Positions 16,684 through 25,224 of a stretch of DNA of 40,963 bases are shown one piece after another. The first letter of the stretch is position 1. Each line of letters opens with the position of its first letter. This DNA is from Candidatus Rifleibacteriota bacterium (lineage in GTDB: Bacteria; Muiribacteriota; Ozemobacteria; Ozemobacterales; Ozemobacteraceae). The stretch is taken from NCBI GenBank assembly GCA_018818125.1, contig JAHISQ010000172.1:1-40963 (forward strand). Direction: 5' to 3'. The translations under genes were made by a program, and so were the position numbers. The notes below the pieces were generated by a model, which was not told the origin of the DNA, did not search any database, and was given only the letters and a program-made list of their open reading frames with translations.

Positions 16684-17264
16684 CGCTGGCTCTATTTGAC
16701 TTTGACGGCACTGTCACCACTCACGACAGCTTTAGAGACTTTCTGATTTTTGTAACCGGATACCGGATCTTTTTGTGGCGGATGCTCTGGCTCGCGCCCT
16801 GGATGCTCGCCTTTGTTTTGCGCCTGATCAGCAACCAGACAGCCAAGCAGAAAGTGGTGCTTGCCTTTTTCAGAGGTATGAGTCGCCGCGAATTCGAACG
16901 CTTTGCTCAAGACTTTGTATTAAAAAAGCTTAACCAGATAGTACGCCCGGCCGCTCTCGCGAAAATAAAATGGCATCTGCAGCAACAACATCGGGTTATC
17001 CTTGTTTCTGCTTCATTTGCCGATTATCTTAAGTTCTGGTGCAAACAGCATCAGATTGAACTGATTGCAACACAGCTTGAAGATAGCGACGGAGTGCTGA
17101 CCGGACGTTTTGCCACAGCTAACTGCTGGGGGCCAGAAAAAGTCAGACGCATCAGGGAACTCGTTACACTCGAAAAATACGATAAAATCTACGCTTATGG
17201 CGATTCACGCGGCGACCGCGAAATGCTGGAAGTAGCCACAGAAGCTGGTTATCGTGTTTTCTGA
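16680..17264 (+). CDS. HAD-superfamily phosphatase (subfamily IB)
   Basis: A 194-residue HAD hydrolase whose ATG overlaps the peptidase stop (ATGA). Motif I is LFDFDGTVTTHDSF with nucleophile Asp7 and acid/base Asp9. Motif II is VILVSASFADYL. The motif III/IV region is AYGDSRGDREMLEVA. The hydrophobic cap (FLWRMLWLAPWMLAF) resembles that of the YfhB/PgpC-like and SerB-like IB group, which act on phospholipid or small phosphomonoester substrates. The exact substrate cannot be stated. Confidence 0.88.
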   Translation: MTLALFDFDGTVTTHDSFRDFLIFVTGYRIFLWRMLWLAPWMLAFVLRLISNQTAKQKVVLAFFRGMSRREFERFAQDFVLKKLNQIVRPAALAKIKWHLQQQHRVILVSASFADYLKFWCKQHQIELIATQLEDSDGVLTGRFATANCWGPEKVRRIRELVTLEKYDKIYAYGDSRGDREMLEVATEAGYRVF

Positions 17265-17461
17265 AAAAATTGGCTTGCCAGTTGATCGCCAAAGCCTGTA
17301 AGGTAATGGCAAAACATAACTATGGCTATATTCTGGATAAGCGATTTTGTTGCAGAGATTTATGCTGAGCGCTTGATGAAATGTCTGGCCAAAGATAAAT
17401 CGGCCCGTCAAATTTCGAATTATATGAAATATAGACCATTTAGCAGGGAAGGAGTTCTGTC

Positions 17462-19444
17462 TTGAAAACCAGATACTTGTACATTGCACTGTTTATGCTG
17501 GTGCTTTCGTTTGTTTCGACAGCCCAGGCACAAGCTGAAACACCAGCTACCAGTTCAGAGCAGATTGACCCAGACAAAGATATCCACTCGCTGTTTCCAG
17601 AAAATCTGTCACAAGCTGAGCGCGAACAGATTCCTTTAAGCGGAAACTCATTCACACCAGATATATATGAGGCAGTCGACGCTGAGATTCGCGCAACACT
17701 GAGCACTCTTAAGTGGGAAAGCAACAGTGAATTTAAGGGCTTCGGCAGTCGTGACGCCAAAAAAGGCGGCACTCTTAAATACGTCGAAACTTCTTATCCG
17801 CCGTCTTTAAGAACGGTTGGAAAAAACGCCAATTCGACTTTCAACAGTATGCTGACTGGTCTGTGTTACGAAGCTATGCTCGACCTTGACCCGGTTACCT
17901 TCAATTACGTCCCCAATCTGGCCAAACGCTGGGCTATTGCCGAAGACAAAGTCAGCTTTTTTTTCGAGCTGGATGAAAAAGCGCGCTGGTCCGACGGTAA
18001 ACCGGTAATCGCCGAAGACATAGTAAGAAGCTGGGAGCTTTATACTGATCCCGGAATTGAAGATCCATTTTCGATCGACTACTGGAACAAATACGAAAAG
18101 CCGATTGCACTATCAAAGAGCATCGTAATGATTAAATCGAAACAGCTCAACTGGCGCGCATTCATGTCTATTGGCTTTATGACCGTATTGCCGGGGCACG
18201 TTATCGAAAAAACAGATGGAAAGCTGTATCTGACCGAATATCAGAACAAATTGATGCCCGGCTCCGGTCCTTATGCTTATGAAAGTTCAAAGGTCAACGA
18301 AGAGATAATTCTCAACCGGCGCAACGACTGGTGGCAGAAAGATGCGATTAAAAATATTGGCTATAACAATTTCGATCGCCTGCATTTCATTTTTATTCAG
18401 GATGAAAATCTGGTCAAACTGCGTTTTAAAAAGGGCGAACTCGACTGGATCAGTATTAACGTAGCTCGCGAATGGCATCAGGAATTTATTCCGGCAATGC
18501 TGGGCGAACTCGCTTATGGCTATATTCAAAAACGTAAAATTTTCACACATCGCCCGATCGGAACTTCCGGTATTGCTTTCAATATGCGCAAGCCACCGTT
18601 TCAAGACATTCGAGTCCGCAAAGCTTTCGCGCACCTCTACAATCGCGAAAAGATGATGGACAAGCTGTTTTTCAACGAATACGTGTATCTCGATTCGTTC
18701 TATCCGAACTCACCCTACGAAAGCCCCAATAATCCAAAAACCAGATACGATCCTGACAAGGCTGTTGAACTGCTCGAAGAGGCCGGTTGGCTGCAGAAAA
18801 ACCGTGATTCAGATGGCTGGCTGGTAAAGGATGGCAAGCGTTTTGAGTTGTCGATCAACTATGTTCAGAAGAGTTCCGAACGTATTCTTACTGTCTTTCA
18901 GGAAGATCTGCGCGATATTGGTATCAAGCTCAACCTCAAGCAGGTTACCTGGGCAACAGACATTAAGGAAGTTGGCGAGCGCTCATTTGAGCTGAGTTCG
19001 CGAGCTTACGGCGGCTTGCTCTTTCCCAACCCCGAAAGCTCCTTGCACTCAAAATTTGCTGATCTCAAGAACAATAACAATATATGGGGCTTTAAGAATG
19101 CTCGTGTAGACGAGATCTGTGAACAATATCCGTTGATGTTTGATCCAAAAGAGCGTATCAAAGCGGTGCGCGAAATAGACGGTATTGTTACCGGCGAATA
19201 TCTTTATGCACTGGGATGGTATATGCCTTGCACGCGGCTCCTTTACTGGAACAAGTTTGGCATGCCTGATCAGGTTCTCGACAAAACCGGAGATCAGCGT
19301 TCAATAGTTTCGCTATGGTGGTTTGATGAAGAAAAAAGCCGCATACTTCAGGAAGCCATAAAAAACAAAACCCGACTTGAAAAGGGTCCCAATGAAATTC
19401 GCTGGTGGGATGAAAATTACCCACCGTCTGCAGGAGATAAATAA
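17462..19444 (+). CDS. Peptide ABC transporter substrate-binding protein (SBP_bac_5, YejA-like)
   Basis: A 660-residue periplasmic solute-binding protein of family 5. The start is TTG at 17462, seven bases after an AAGGAG site; it gives a proper signal peptide (KTRYLYIALFMLVLSFVSTAQAQA) that the next ATG would lose. The binding-protein domain starts near residue 98 (KKGGTLKYVETSYPPSLRTV). It continues through typical SBP_5 blocks such as FFFELDEKARWSDGKPVIAEDI and DIRVRKAFAHLYNREKMM. It heads a five-gene importer operon. The overall layout resembles YejA, the microcin C and oligopeptide binding protein. Confidence 0.93.
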   Translation: MKTRYLYIALFMLVLSFVSTAQAQAETPATSSEQIDPDKDIHSLFPENLSQAEREQIPLSGNSFTPDIYEAVDAEIRATLSTLKWESNSEFKGFGSRDAKKGGTLKYVETSYPPSLRTVGKNANSTFNSMLTGLCYEAMLDLDPVTFNYVPNLAKRWAIAEDKVSFFFELDEKARWSDGKPVIAEDIVRSWELYTDPGIEDPFSIDYWNKYEKPIALSKSIVMIKSKQLNWRAFMSIGFMTVLPGHVIEKTDGKLYLTEYQNKLMPGSGPYAYESSKVNEEIILNRRNDWWQKDAIKNIGYNNFDRLHFIFIQDENLVKLRFKKGELDWISINVAREWHQEFIPAMLGELAYGYIQKRKIFTHRPIGTSGIAFNMRKPPFQDIRVRKAFAHLYNREKMMDKLFFNEYVYLDSFYPNSPYESPNNPKTRYDPDKAVELLEEAGWLQKNRDSDGWLVKDGKRFELSINYVQKSSERILTVFQEDLRDIGIKLNLKQVTWATDIKEVGERSFELSSRAYGGLLFPNPESSLHSKFADLKNNNNIWGFKNARVDEICEQYPLMFDPKERIKAVREIDGIVTGEYLYALGWYMPCTRLLYWNKFGMPDQVLDKTGDQRSIVSLWWFDEEKSRILQEAIKNKTRLEKGPNEIRWWDENYPPSAGDK

Positions 19445-19446
19445 AC

Positions 19447-20664
19447 ATGTACAGCTATTTTATCCGTAGATTTCTGTTGATGATTCCGACTTTTATCGGC
19501 ATCACTCTTCTATGTTTTATTGTAACCCGCTATGTTCCGGGCGGGCCGGTTGAACAGGCTGTTCTGCGCTATCAGCAGACCATGGCAAATAGTGGAGAGG
19601 GCGGTGGCGGCAGTTCCGGTTCTGATATGCAGCAGGGCCAGATTTCTGAAGAGATGATGAATCAGCTGAAGGCCATATACGGATTTGACAAGAACCCTTT
19701 TGAAGCTTATCTCCGCTGGCTGTGGCGTGTATTGCATTTCGATCTTGGCACTTCTGATACCTATGGCAGGCCAGTGTGGGATTTGATTGTAGAAAAGTTT
19801 CCAATTTCAATTATCTTTGGCCTGAGCGGTTTTGTGCTTTCTTACCTGATCTGCATACCACTGGGTGTCTGGAAGGCCGTAAAACACGGTTCGGCATTTG
19901 ACACCAGCAGCTCAATTCTGGTTTTTATTGCCTATTCAATCCCCGGTTGGACCGCCGGCGTGCTATTACTGATGCTTCTCGGAGGGCACGCCTTTCTCGA
20001 TATTGTGCCTTCTGGCAACAAAGAAAGTGGATTCATTAACGAAAGCTCAAGACTTGCCCTGTTTCTGCAGGATGGCGCACAGGTAGCTGATCTGCCAGAA
20101 GAGATCCGCAAGGAATTTCCAAAATTGCGGGATAATCAGACAATTAACTCGAATCATCCGGCATTCAAGCATGTTCCCGCTGACAAACATTTTAAACTCA
20201 AAACTGGCAGCCATTCTGATCTGTGCATTGTGGGGCGCGTGCTGGATACGATGTGGCACATGATCTTGCCTGTGTTTTGTTACGTTCTTGGCATGTTCGC
20301 ATCAAGCACTGTGCTGATGAAAAACTCACTGATGGAAAACCTCGGGCAGGATTACGTGCGCACAGCATTTGCCAAGGGGCTTTCTGAGCGAACTGTTATT
20401 TTCAAGCATGCCCTGCGTAATTCACTGATTCCGATTGCTACCGGCCTGGGGCACATGTTGTCGCTTATTCTGGCGGGCTCGTATCTGATCGAAAAGGTTT
20501 TTAACATTAACGGGTTTGGTTTGCTTGGCTATGAATCGCTGATTGCCAGAGACTACCCGGTAACGCTGGGGATTCTTGTTATCGGCTCGATGCTTAAGCT
20601 TTTCGGTAATATTGTTTCAGATTTTCTCTACTGCATAATTGACCCGAGGATCAGATTCTCATGA
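19447..20664 (+). CDS. yejB: Peptide ABC transporter permease (YejB/DppB type)
   Basis: A 405-residue inner-membrane permease. The N-terminus YFIRRFLLMIPTFIGITLLCF and RYVPGGPVEQA match YejB. The EAA-type loop (DYVRTAFAKGLSERTVIFKHALRNSL) couples to the ATPases. Between the third and fourth membrane segments is an extra hydrophilic stretch of about 65 residues (around 195-262). It is also longer than E. coli YejB (364 aa). The ATG lies three bases after the binding-protein stop, and the stop overlaps the next gene as ATGA. Confidence 0.93.
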   Translation: MYSYFIRRFLLMIPTFIGITLLCFIVTRYVPGGPVEQAVLRYQQTMANSGEGGGGSSGSDMQQGQISEEMMNQLKAIYGFDKNPFEAYLRWLWRVLHFDLGTSDTYGRPVWDLIVEKFPISIIFGLSGFVLSYLICIPLGVWKAVKHGSAFDTSSSILVFIAYSIPGWTAGVLLLMLLGGHAFLDIVPSGNKESGFINESSRLALFLQDGAQVADLPEEIRKEFPKLRDNQTINSNHPAFKHVPADKHFKLKTGSHSDLCIVGRVLDTMWHMILPVFCYVLGMFASSTVLMKNSLMENLGQDYVRTAFAKGLSERTVIFKHALRNSLIPIATGLGHMLSLILAGSYLIEKVFNINGFGLLGYESLIARDYPVTLGILVIGSMLKLFGNIVSDFLYCIIDPRIRFS

Positions 20665-22175
20665 TAGAAACCTATAAAAAATACGAAACCCTGATTAAAA
20701 CCCTGGTTCTTTTTCTCGCCTGGGCAGCCTTTTATTCGCTGATGCCTGATATTGGTGCGAAGGGTGTCACGCCCTCATATACCACAGAAGCGATAATATC
20801 GCTGGTATTGGCAGTTGGCTTTATCGTTTACATTCTGCCGATACTTGTTGCCGGACTTGACTCATTCAGAATGTTCATTACCAGCCCGATCTTTAAGCGG
20901 CGCTGGAGTAAGTTTCGTACACTTAAAAGAGGCTATTACGCATTTTGGCTTATAATAGGCCTGTTTGTCGTATCACTCTTTGCTGAATTTCTGATCAATG
21001 GCAATGCCATCATGGTTAAATACCATGGGGAATATCATTTTACCCTGTTCAAGTTTGTCAGTGCCCGCACTTTTGGCATGCGCGGATACGGTATGCCGAA
21101 CTATCGCATGATGAAAGATGTGTTCAAGGTTCGCAATAACGAGCGTGCCGAGCGCCTCAAGGCTGGAACAGTTACCGATGAAGATCGACAATATGAAAAA
21201 TGGGGTGAAGACTGGGTCTGGCTGACTCTTTATCCATACAGTCCGCTTGAATCTCTGCTCGACGAATTGCCGACACGTCCACCACATCCACCAACATGGC
21301 TGACCGGCCAATGGCGAGAGGCATATGTCGGAGAATCACTCTATAATCTCCCGGATTTTCTGCCCACACCAGAAGAAATTACCAATAATTTTAAGCGCCC
21401 GGATTGGGTAAATCTCGAACCCGCTCAGCTCTACCTGCAGATGGCGCAAGCCGGAATGCTTGAACTTAAACCGGAAGTCAAACAGCCTGGCACTTTTCAG
21501 CACATTCTAGGCACCGACGATCGTGGCCGTGACGTGTTTTCCCGTATGGTCTACGGTTTCAGGATCTCACTGTCTTTTGCTCTTCTGGTCACTTTCTTCT
21601 GTTACCTGATCGGCATAACTATCGGCGCAATGCTCGGCTATTACGGCGGCAAATTCGATATCATAATGCAGCGTTTTGTAGAAATATGGTCAGCGATGCC
21701 ATTTCTTTACACGGTCATGATATTTGCCGCGATAATGATACCAAACTTCTGGATGCTGGTGTTAATCCTGGTTGTCTTCAAATGGATGGCGATGACTTAT
21801 TACATTCGCGCCGAATTCTTACGCGAAAAGTCGCGCGACTATGTTTCGGCAGCTCGCGCTATCGGGTGCACCGATGGCGCCATAATTTTTCGCCATATCC
21901 TGCCCAATTCGTTGACTCCGGTTATTTCATTCGCGCCTTTTGCTGTTGTTGCCAATATTGGCGCGCTGGTTTCACTCGACTTTCTTGGTTTCGGCCTGCC
22001 GGCGCCAACCCCATCATGGGGCGAACTGCTCGGGCAGGGGCTTGGCAATCTGACCAAGCCATGGCTGATTCTCTCACCGACTCTGGCCATGTTCCTGACG
22101 CTGCTTCTTGTTTCGTTCGTTGGTGAAGCGATCAGAGAAGCTTTCGATCCGAAGCAGTATTCACGGCTCAGATAA
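20661..22175 (+). CDS. yejE: Peptide ABC transporter permease (YejE/DppC type)
   Basis: A 504-residue permease. The C-terminal half is a standard DppC/YejE core: GTDDRGRDVFSRMVYGFRIS, five membrane segments and the EAA loop AARAIGCTDGAIIFRHILPNS. The N-terminal half has three hydrophobic segments (about residues 11-29, 42-62 and 93-112). A large hydrophilic domain follows (about 115-270, Trp- and Pro-rich: RPPHPPTWLTGQWRE) that must face the periplasm. E. coli YejE is only 341 residues, so this expansion is notable and parallels the insert in the partner permease. Confidence 0.93.
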   Translation: MIETYKKYETLIKTLVLFLAWAAFYSLMPDIGAKGVTPSYTTEAIISLVLAVGFIVYILPILVAGLDSFRMFITSPIFKRRWSKFRTLKRGYYAFWLIIGLFVVSLFAEFLINGNAIMVKYHGEYHFTLFKFVSARTFGMRGYGMPNYRMMKDVFKVRNNERAERLKAGTVTDEDRQYEKWGEDWVWLTLYPYSPLESLLDELPTRPPHPPTWLTGQWREAYVGESLYNLPDFLPTPEEITNNFKRPDWVNLEPAQLYLQMAQAGMLELKPEVKQPGTFQHILGTDDRGRDVFSRMVYGFRISLSFALLVTFFCYLIGITIGAMLGYYGGKFDIIMQRFVEIWSAMPFLYTVMIFAAIMIPNFWMLVLILVVFKWMAMTYYIRAEFLREKSRDYVSAARAIGCTDGAIIFRHILPNSLTPVISFAPFAVVANIGALVSLDFLGFGLPAPTPSWGELLGQGLGNLTKPWLILSPTLAMFLTLLLVSFVGEAIREAFDPKQYSRLR

Positions 22176-22190
22176 CTCAGGAGATAAACC

Positions 22191-23207
22191 ATGGCTAACG
22201 AACTTTTAAAAGTAAAGAATCTCAAAACCTATTTCCGCACTGAAGCCGGAGTTGCTAAAGCGGTTGATGGCGTCGATTTCGACGTTATGCCGGGCGAAGT
22301 GCTCGGCATCGTTGGCGAATCTGGCTCAGGTAAATCGGTTACCTCACTGTCGATCATGCAGCTGATTCCAAATCCTCCCGGCGATATAGTGGATGGCAGC
22401 ATCATATTCGAGGGCACCGATCTTCTTGAGGCGTATCGGCGCAAAGACTATGATTTAATCCGAAAAATCCGCGGCAACAAGATTTCGATGATCTTTCAGG
22501 AACCGATGACCAGCCTGAACCCGGTATTCACAATAGGCGACCAGGTTGCCGAATCGTTGATACACCACAAGAACCTGACGACAAAAGAAGCGCGTGACCA
22601 GGCCGTGAACATGCTCGAACTGGTTGGCATTCCCTCGGCGCGTGAACGCCTGGATGAATACCCTCATCAGTTTTCGGGTGGAATGCGCCAGCGCGTGATG
22701 ATAGCTATGGCGCTGTCATGTAACCCTTCGCTGCTTATTGCCGATGAGCCAACTACTGCGCTCGACGTGACCATTCAGGCTCAGATTCTTGAACTGATGC
22801 TCGAAGTAAAAGCAAAAACTTCAAATGCCGCGATTCTTTTGATCACGCACGATATGGCAGTAATTGCCGAAACCTGCCATCGCGTTCTGGTCATGTACTG
22901 CGGCAAAATCCAGGAAATCGCCGATATTAAAACTATTTTCAACTCACCGGGGCACCCATATACACAGGGCCTGCTTGCTTCTTTGCCAAAACCTGGGCAG
23001 AAGGTCAGGCGCCTGAGCACGATCGAAGGCATGGTGCCGTCGCTGTTCAATCTGCCAAAGGGCTGCAGTTTCTGCACCAGATGCAGCAAAAAACATGAAC
23101 CATGCGAAAATGTGCCGCCAGAAATGGTCGAAGTCGCGCCCGGGCACTTTGTCAGGTGCCATTTGGCCAAAACGATGAAGACGGCTGGACAGGGAGATAA
23201 TATATGA
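22191..23207 (+). CDS. Peptide ABC transporter ATPase (DppD/OppD type)
   Basis: A 338-residue ATPase with Walker A GESGSGKSV, signature FSGGMRQRV and Walker B LLIADEPTTALDV. The C-terminal oligopeptide-transporter extension has a cysteine cluster (CSFCTRC ... C) that binds Fe-S in some relatives. A CAGGAG site precedes the ATG. The stop overlaps the next gene (ATGA). In E. coli Yej both ATPase halves are fused in YejF; here they are two genes as in Dpp/Opp. Confidence 0.95.
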   Translation: MANELLKVKNLKTYFRTEAGVAKAVDGVDFDVMPGEVLGIVGESGSGKSVTSLSIMQLIPNPPGDIVDGSIIFEGTDLLEAYRRKDYDLIRKIRGNKISMIFQEPMTSLNPVFTIGDQVAESLIHHKNLTTKEARDQAVNMLELVGIPSARERLDEYPHQFSGGMRQRVMIAMALSCNPSLLIADEPTTALDVTIQAQILELMLEVKAKTSNAAILLITHDMAVIAETCHRVLVMYCGKIQEIADIKTIFNSPGHPYTQGLLASLPKPGQKVRRLSTIEGMVPSLFNLPKGCSFCTRCSKKHEPCENVPPEMVEVAPGHFVRCHLAKTMKTAGQGDNI

Positions 23208-24271
23208 CAGAAAACAATAATAGCGGTAAAACGCTAATGGAAGTTAAAAACCTTAAAATGTACTTTCCGGTTTATGGCGGGGTTTTTCGCAGTAAGGTCG
23301 CCGATGTTAAAGCGATAGATGGCGTCTCGTTTTCCTTGAAGGAAGGCGAAACCCTCGGACTGGTCGGTGAATCAGGCTGCGGCAAATCGACGACCGGTAA
23401 ATGCATCGTAAATCTTAACCGGCCGACGGGTGGACAGATTATTTTTCATACCAATAAATACGGAAAAACCGTCGCGAGAGCTGAAAAAACGACTGGCGGT
23501 CAACCGCAACCTGTTGATCTGGCGCGGCTCAACAATGACCAGATGCGACCCTATCGCTCAGAGATTCAAATGATCTTTCAGGATCCTTATGCATCACTGA
23601 ACCCGAGAATGACAGTCTGTGACATTATCATGGAGCCGTTGGCTATTCACATGCCCGAGTTAAGTAAAAGTCAAATGATCGAAAAAGTTGGTTGGCTCAT
23701 GGAAAAGGTTGGGTTGTCAGCAGAGCAGTCAACCCGATACCCACATGAATTCTCTGGAGGTCAGCGCCAACGCATTGGCATTGCGCGCGCGCTCGCTACA
23801 CAGCCTCGACTGGTGATCGCTGACGAACCGGTATCGGCTCTTGATGTTTCGATTCAGGCACAGGTAATCAATCTGATGCAGGATCTACAGGAAGAATTTG
23901 GCCTGACCTATATCTTCATTGCGCATGACCTTGCGGTTGTCGAACATATTTCTGACCGTATCGCAGTCATGTATCTCGGTAACATTGTCGAGCTCGCCAA
24001 CGCCGATGAGTTGTTCAAAAGCCCGCTGCATCCCTATACTCGCGCATTAATGTCGGCAATTCCGCACCCGGACCCGAACATCAAGAAAGAGAAGCGTATT
24101 GTTCTGCAGGGCGATGTGCCAAGCCCGTTGAAAAAGCCGTCTGGCTGTGGATTCAGGACGAGATGCCCGATCGCGCGCAACGACTGTGCGGTTGAACAGC
24201 CGCCAATGCTTGAAGTCTCACCAGGTCACCTGGTCGCCTGCCCATTTCACGCAGCCCAGGATAAAAACTGA
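23204..24271 (+). CDS. Peptide ABC transporter ATPase (DppF/OppF type)
   Basis: A 355-residue ATPase, partner of the preceding one. It has Walker A GESGCGKSTT, signature FSGGQRQRI, Walker B LVIADEPVSALDVSIQAQ and the switch His in FIAHDLAVVEHI. The C-terminal extension contains CGFRTRCPIARNDC. A segment of about 25 residues between the first strand pair and the Q loop (HTNKYGKTVARAEKTTGG) is longer than in typical DppF. It is the last gene of the importer operon. An AT-rich inverted repeat CATTAA-T-TTAATG follows at 24287-24299, of unclear role. Confidence 0.95.
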   Translation: MTENNNSGKTLMEVKNLKMYFPVYGGVFRSKVADVKAIDGVSFSLKEGETLGLVGESGCGKSTTGKCIVNLNRPTGGQIIFHTNKYGKTVARAEKTTGGQPQPVDLARLNNDQMRPYRSEIQMIFQDPYASLNPRMTVCDIIMEPLAIHMPELSKSQMIEKVGWLMEKVGLSAEQSTRYPHEFSGGQRQRIGIARALATQPRLVIADEPVSALDVSIQAQVINLMQDLQEEFGLTYIFIAHDLAVVEHISDRIAVMYLGNIVELANADELFKSPLHPYTRALMSAIPHPDPNIKKEKRIVLQGDVPSPLKKPSGCGFRTRCPIARNDCAVEQPPMLEVSPGHLVACPFHAAQDKN

Positions 24272-24316
24272 CTGCCCGATCTCTTGCATTAATTTAATGT
24301 GTGGAGGTGTTTTTAT

Positions 24317-25123
24317 ATGATGCGCAGATTATTTGTGTTACTGGTTGTTCTGGTTGTTCTGGTTGCACCTGACTGTTTTGCCGAAGACTCAGTCGTCGTG
24401 AACTCAATTGAAAATTCGGCAGATAGCGCTGCAGGAGATACTGTCAGCAGTGCTGCTGCGAACACCGAAGAAGCTTCAGTAGAGGCCGCTGTAGAGAGTT
24501 CTGAAGGTAATTCAGTAGAAGCCGGCAGTTTCGATGAGAATGAATACATTATCTATGTTCCAGCGGGCCTTGAACAGGGGCATAAATACCCCTTAATAGC
24601 CGCATTTTCTCCTTCTGCCGATGCCCGTGGCCTCATTAAAACCTGGGGTGCTCATGCTGACAGGCATAAATGCATTATTATGGCTTCAAAGATTATCAGG
24701 AACGGGATGGATATCCCCAATTATCTCATTCAGCTGCGCAATATCATACATGAGACCATTGCTCAACAGTATCCGATAATGCCAGATCGAATAATCGCGC
24801 TTGGTACCTCCGGCGGCGGCATGGCCGCACATCTCTTTTCATTTTTCCATCCTGATACCGTTGCTGCAGTTATTACCAGTGTTGGCTATATCCACGAAAA
24901 CAGCCTTAAGCACAAAGATACTTACCCAAGAGACAAGGTCTGCGCATTTTTGACGAGCCCAACTGATTTTAATTACAAACTGATGAAGGAAGACCGCAAG
25001 TATTTAACTAAACTAGACTGGCGAATCAAATGGTATGAGTTCGAGGGTGGCCATCGCACTGCGCCTGAAGATATTCGCGAAGAGGCTCTTGCCTGGGTAA
25101 TTGAACAGCTCAACGATAGTTGA
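24317..25123 (+). CDS. Exported alpha/beta-hydrolase (putative esterase)
   Basis: The ATG at 24317 follows a GGAGGTG site; a second ATG is adjacent. The product has 268 residues. A signal peptide (MMRRLFVLLVVLVVLVAPDCFA) is encoded partly by a tandem 9-base repeat at 24341-24365. A low-complexity Ser/Ala/Glu linker (about 22-75) precedes a hydrolase domain beginning YIIYVPAGLEQGHKYPLI. The nucleophile elbow is GTSGGG. A probable acid lies in TSPTDFNY and the His in GGHRTAPEDI. It resembles PHB-depolymerase/feruloyl-esterase-like hydrolases, but the substrate is unknown. Confidence 0.75.
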   Translation: MMRRLFVLLVVLVVLVAPDCFAEDSVVVNSIENSADSAAGDTVSSAAANTEEASVEAAVESSEGNSVEAGSFDENEYIIYVPAGLEQGHKYPLIAAFSPSADARGLIKTWGAHADRHKCIIMASKIIRNGMDIPNYLIQLRNIIHETIAQQYPIMPDRIIALGTSGGGMAAHLFSFFHPDTVAAVITSVGYIHENSLKHKDTYPRDKVCAFLTSPTDFNYKLMKEDRKYLTKLDWRIKWYEFEGGHRTAPEDIREEALAWVIEQLNDS

Positions 25124-25224
25124 CGCCAGACCCCGTGAACGTCATAATTATGTTGACAGTCCTTACTACCGGGATTACGTTTAGCAGATAAAAGATCATA
25201 AAAGTAGTATCAGGACAAGATCAT

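Noticed and set aside
24341..24365. Tandem 9-base repeat CTGGTTGTT
   Set aside because: It only encodes the Leu/Val run of a signal peptide; no sign of a mobile or regulatory repeat.
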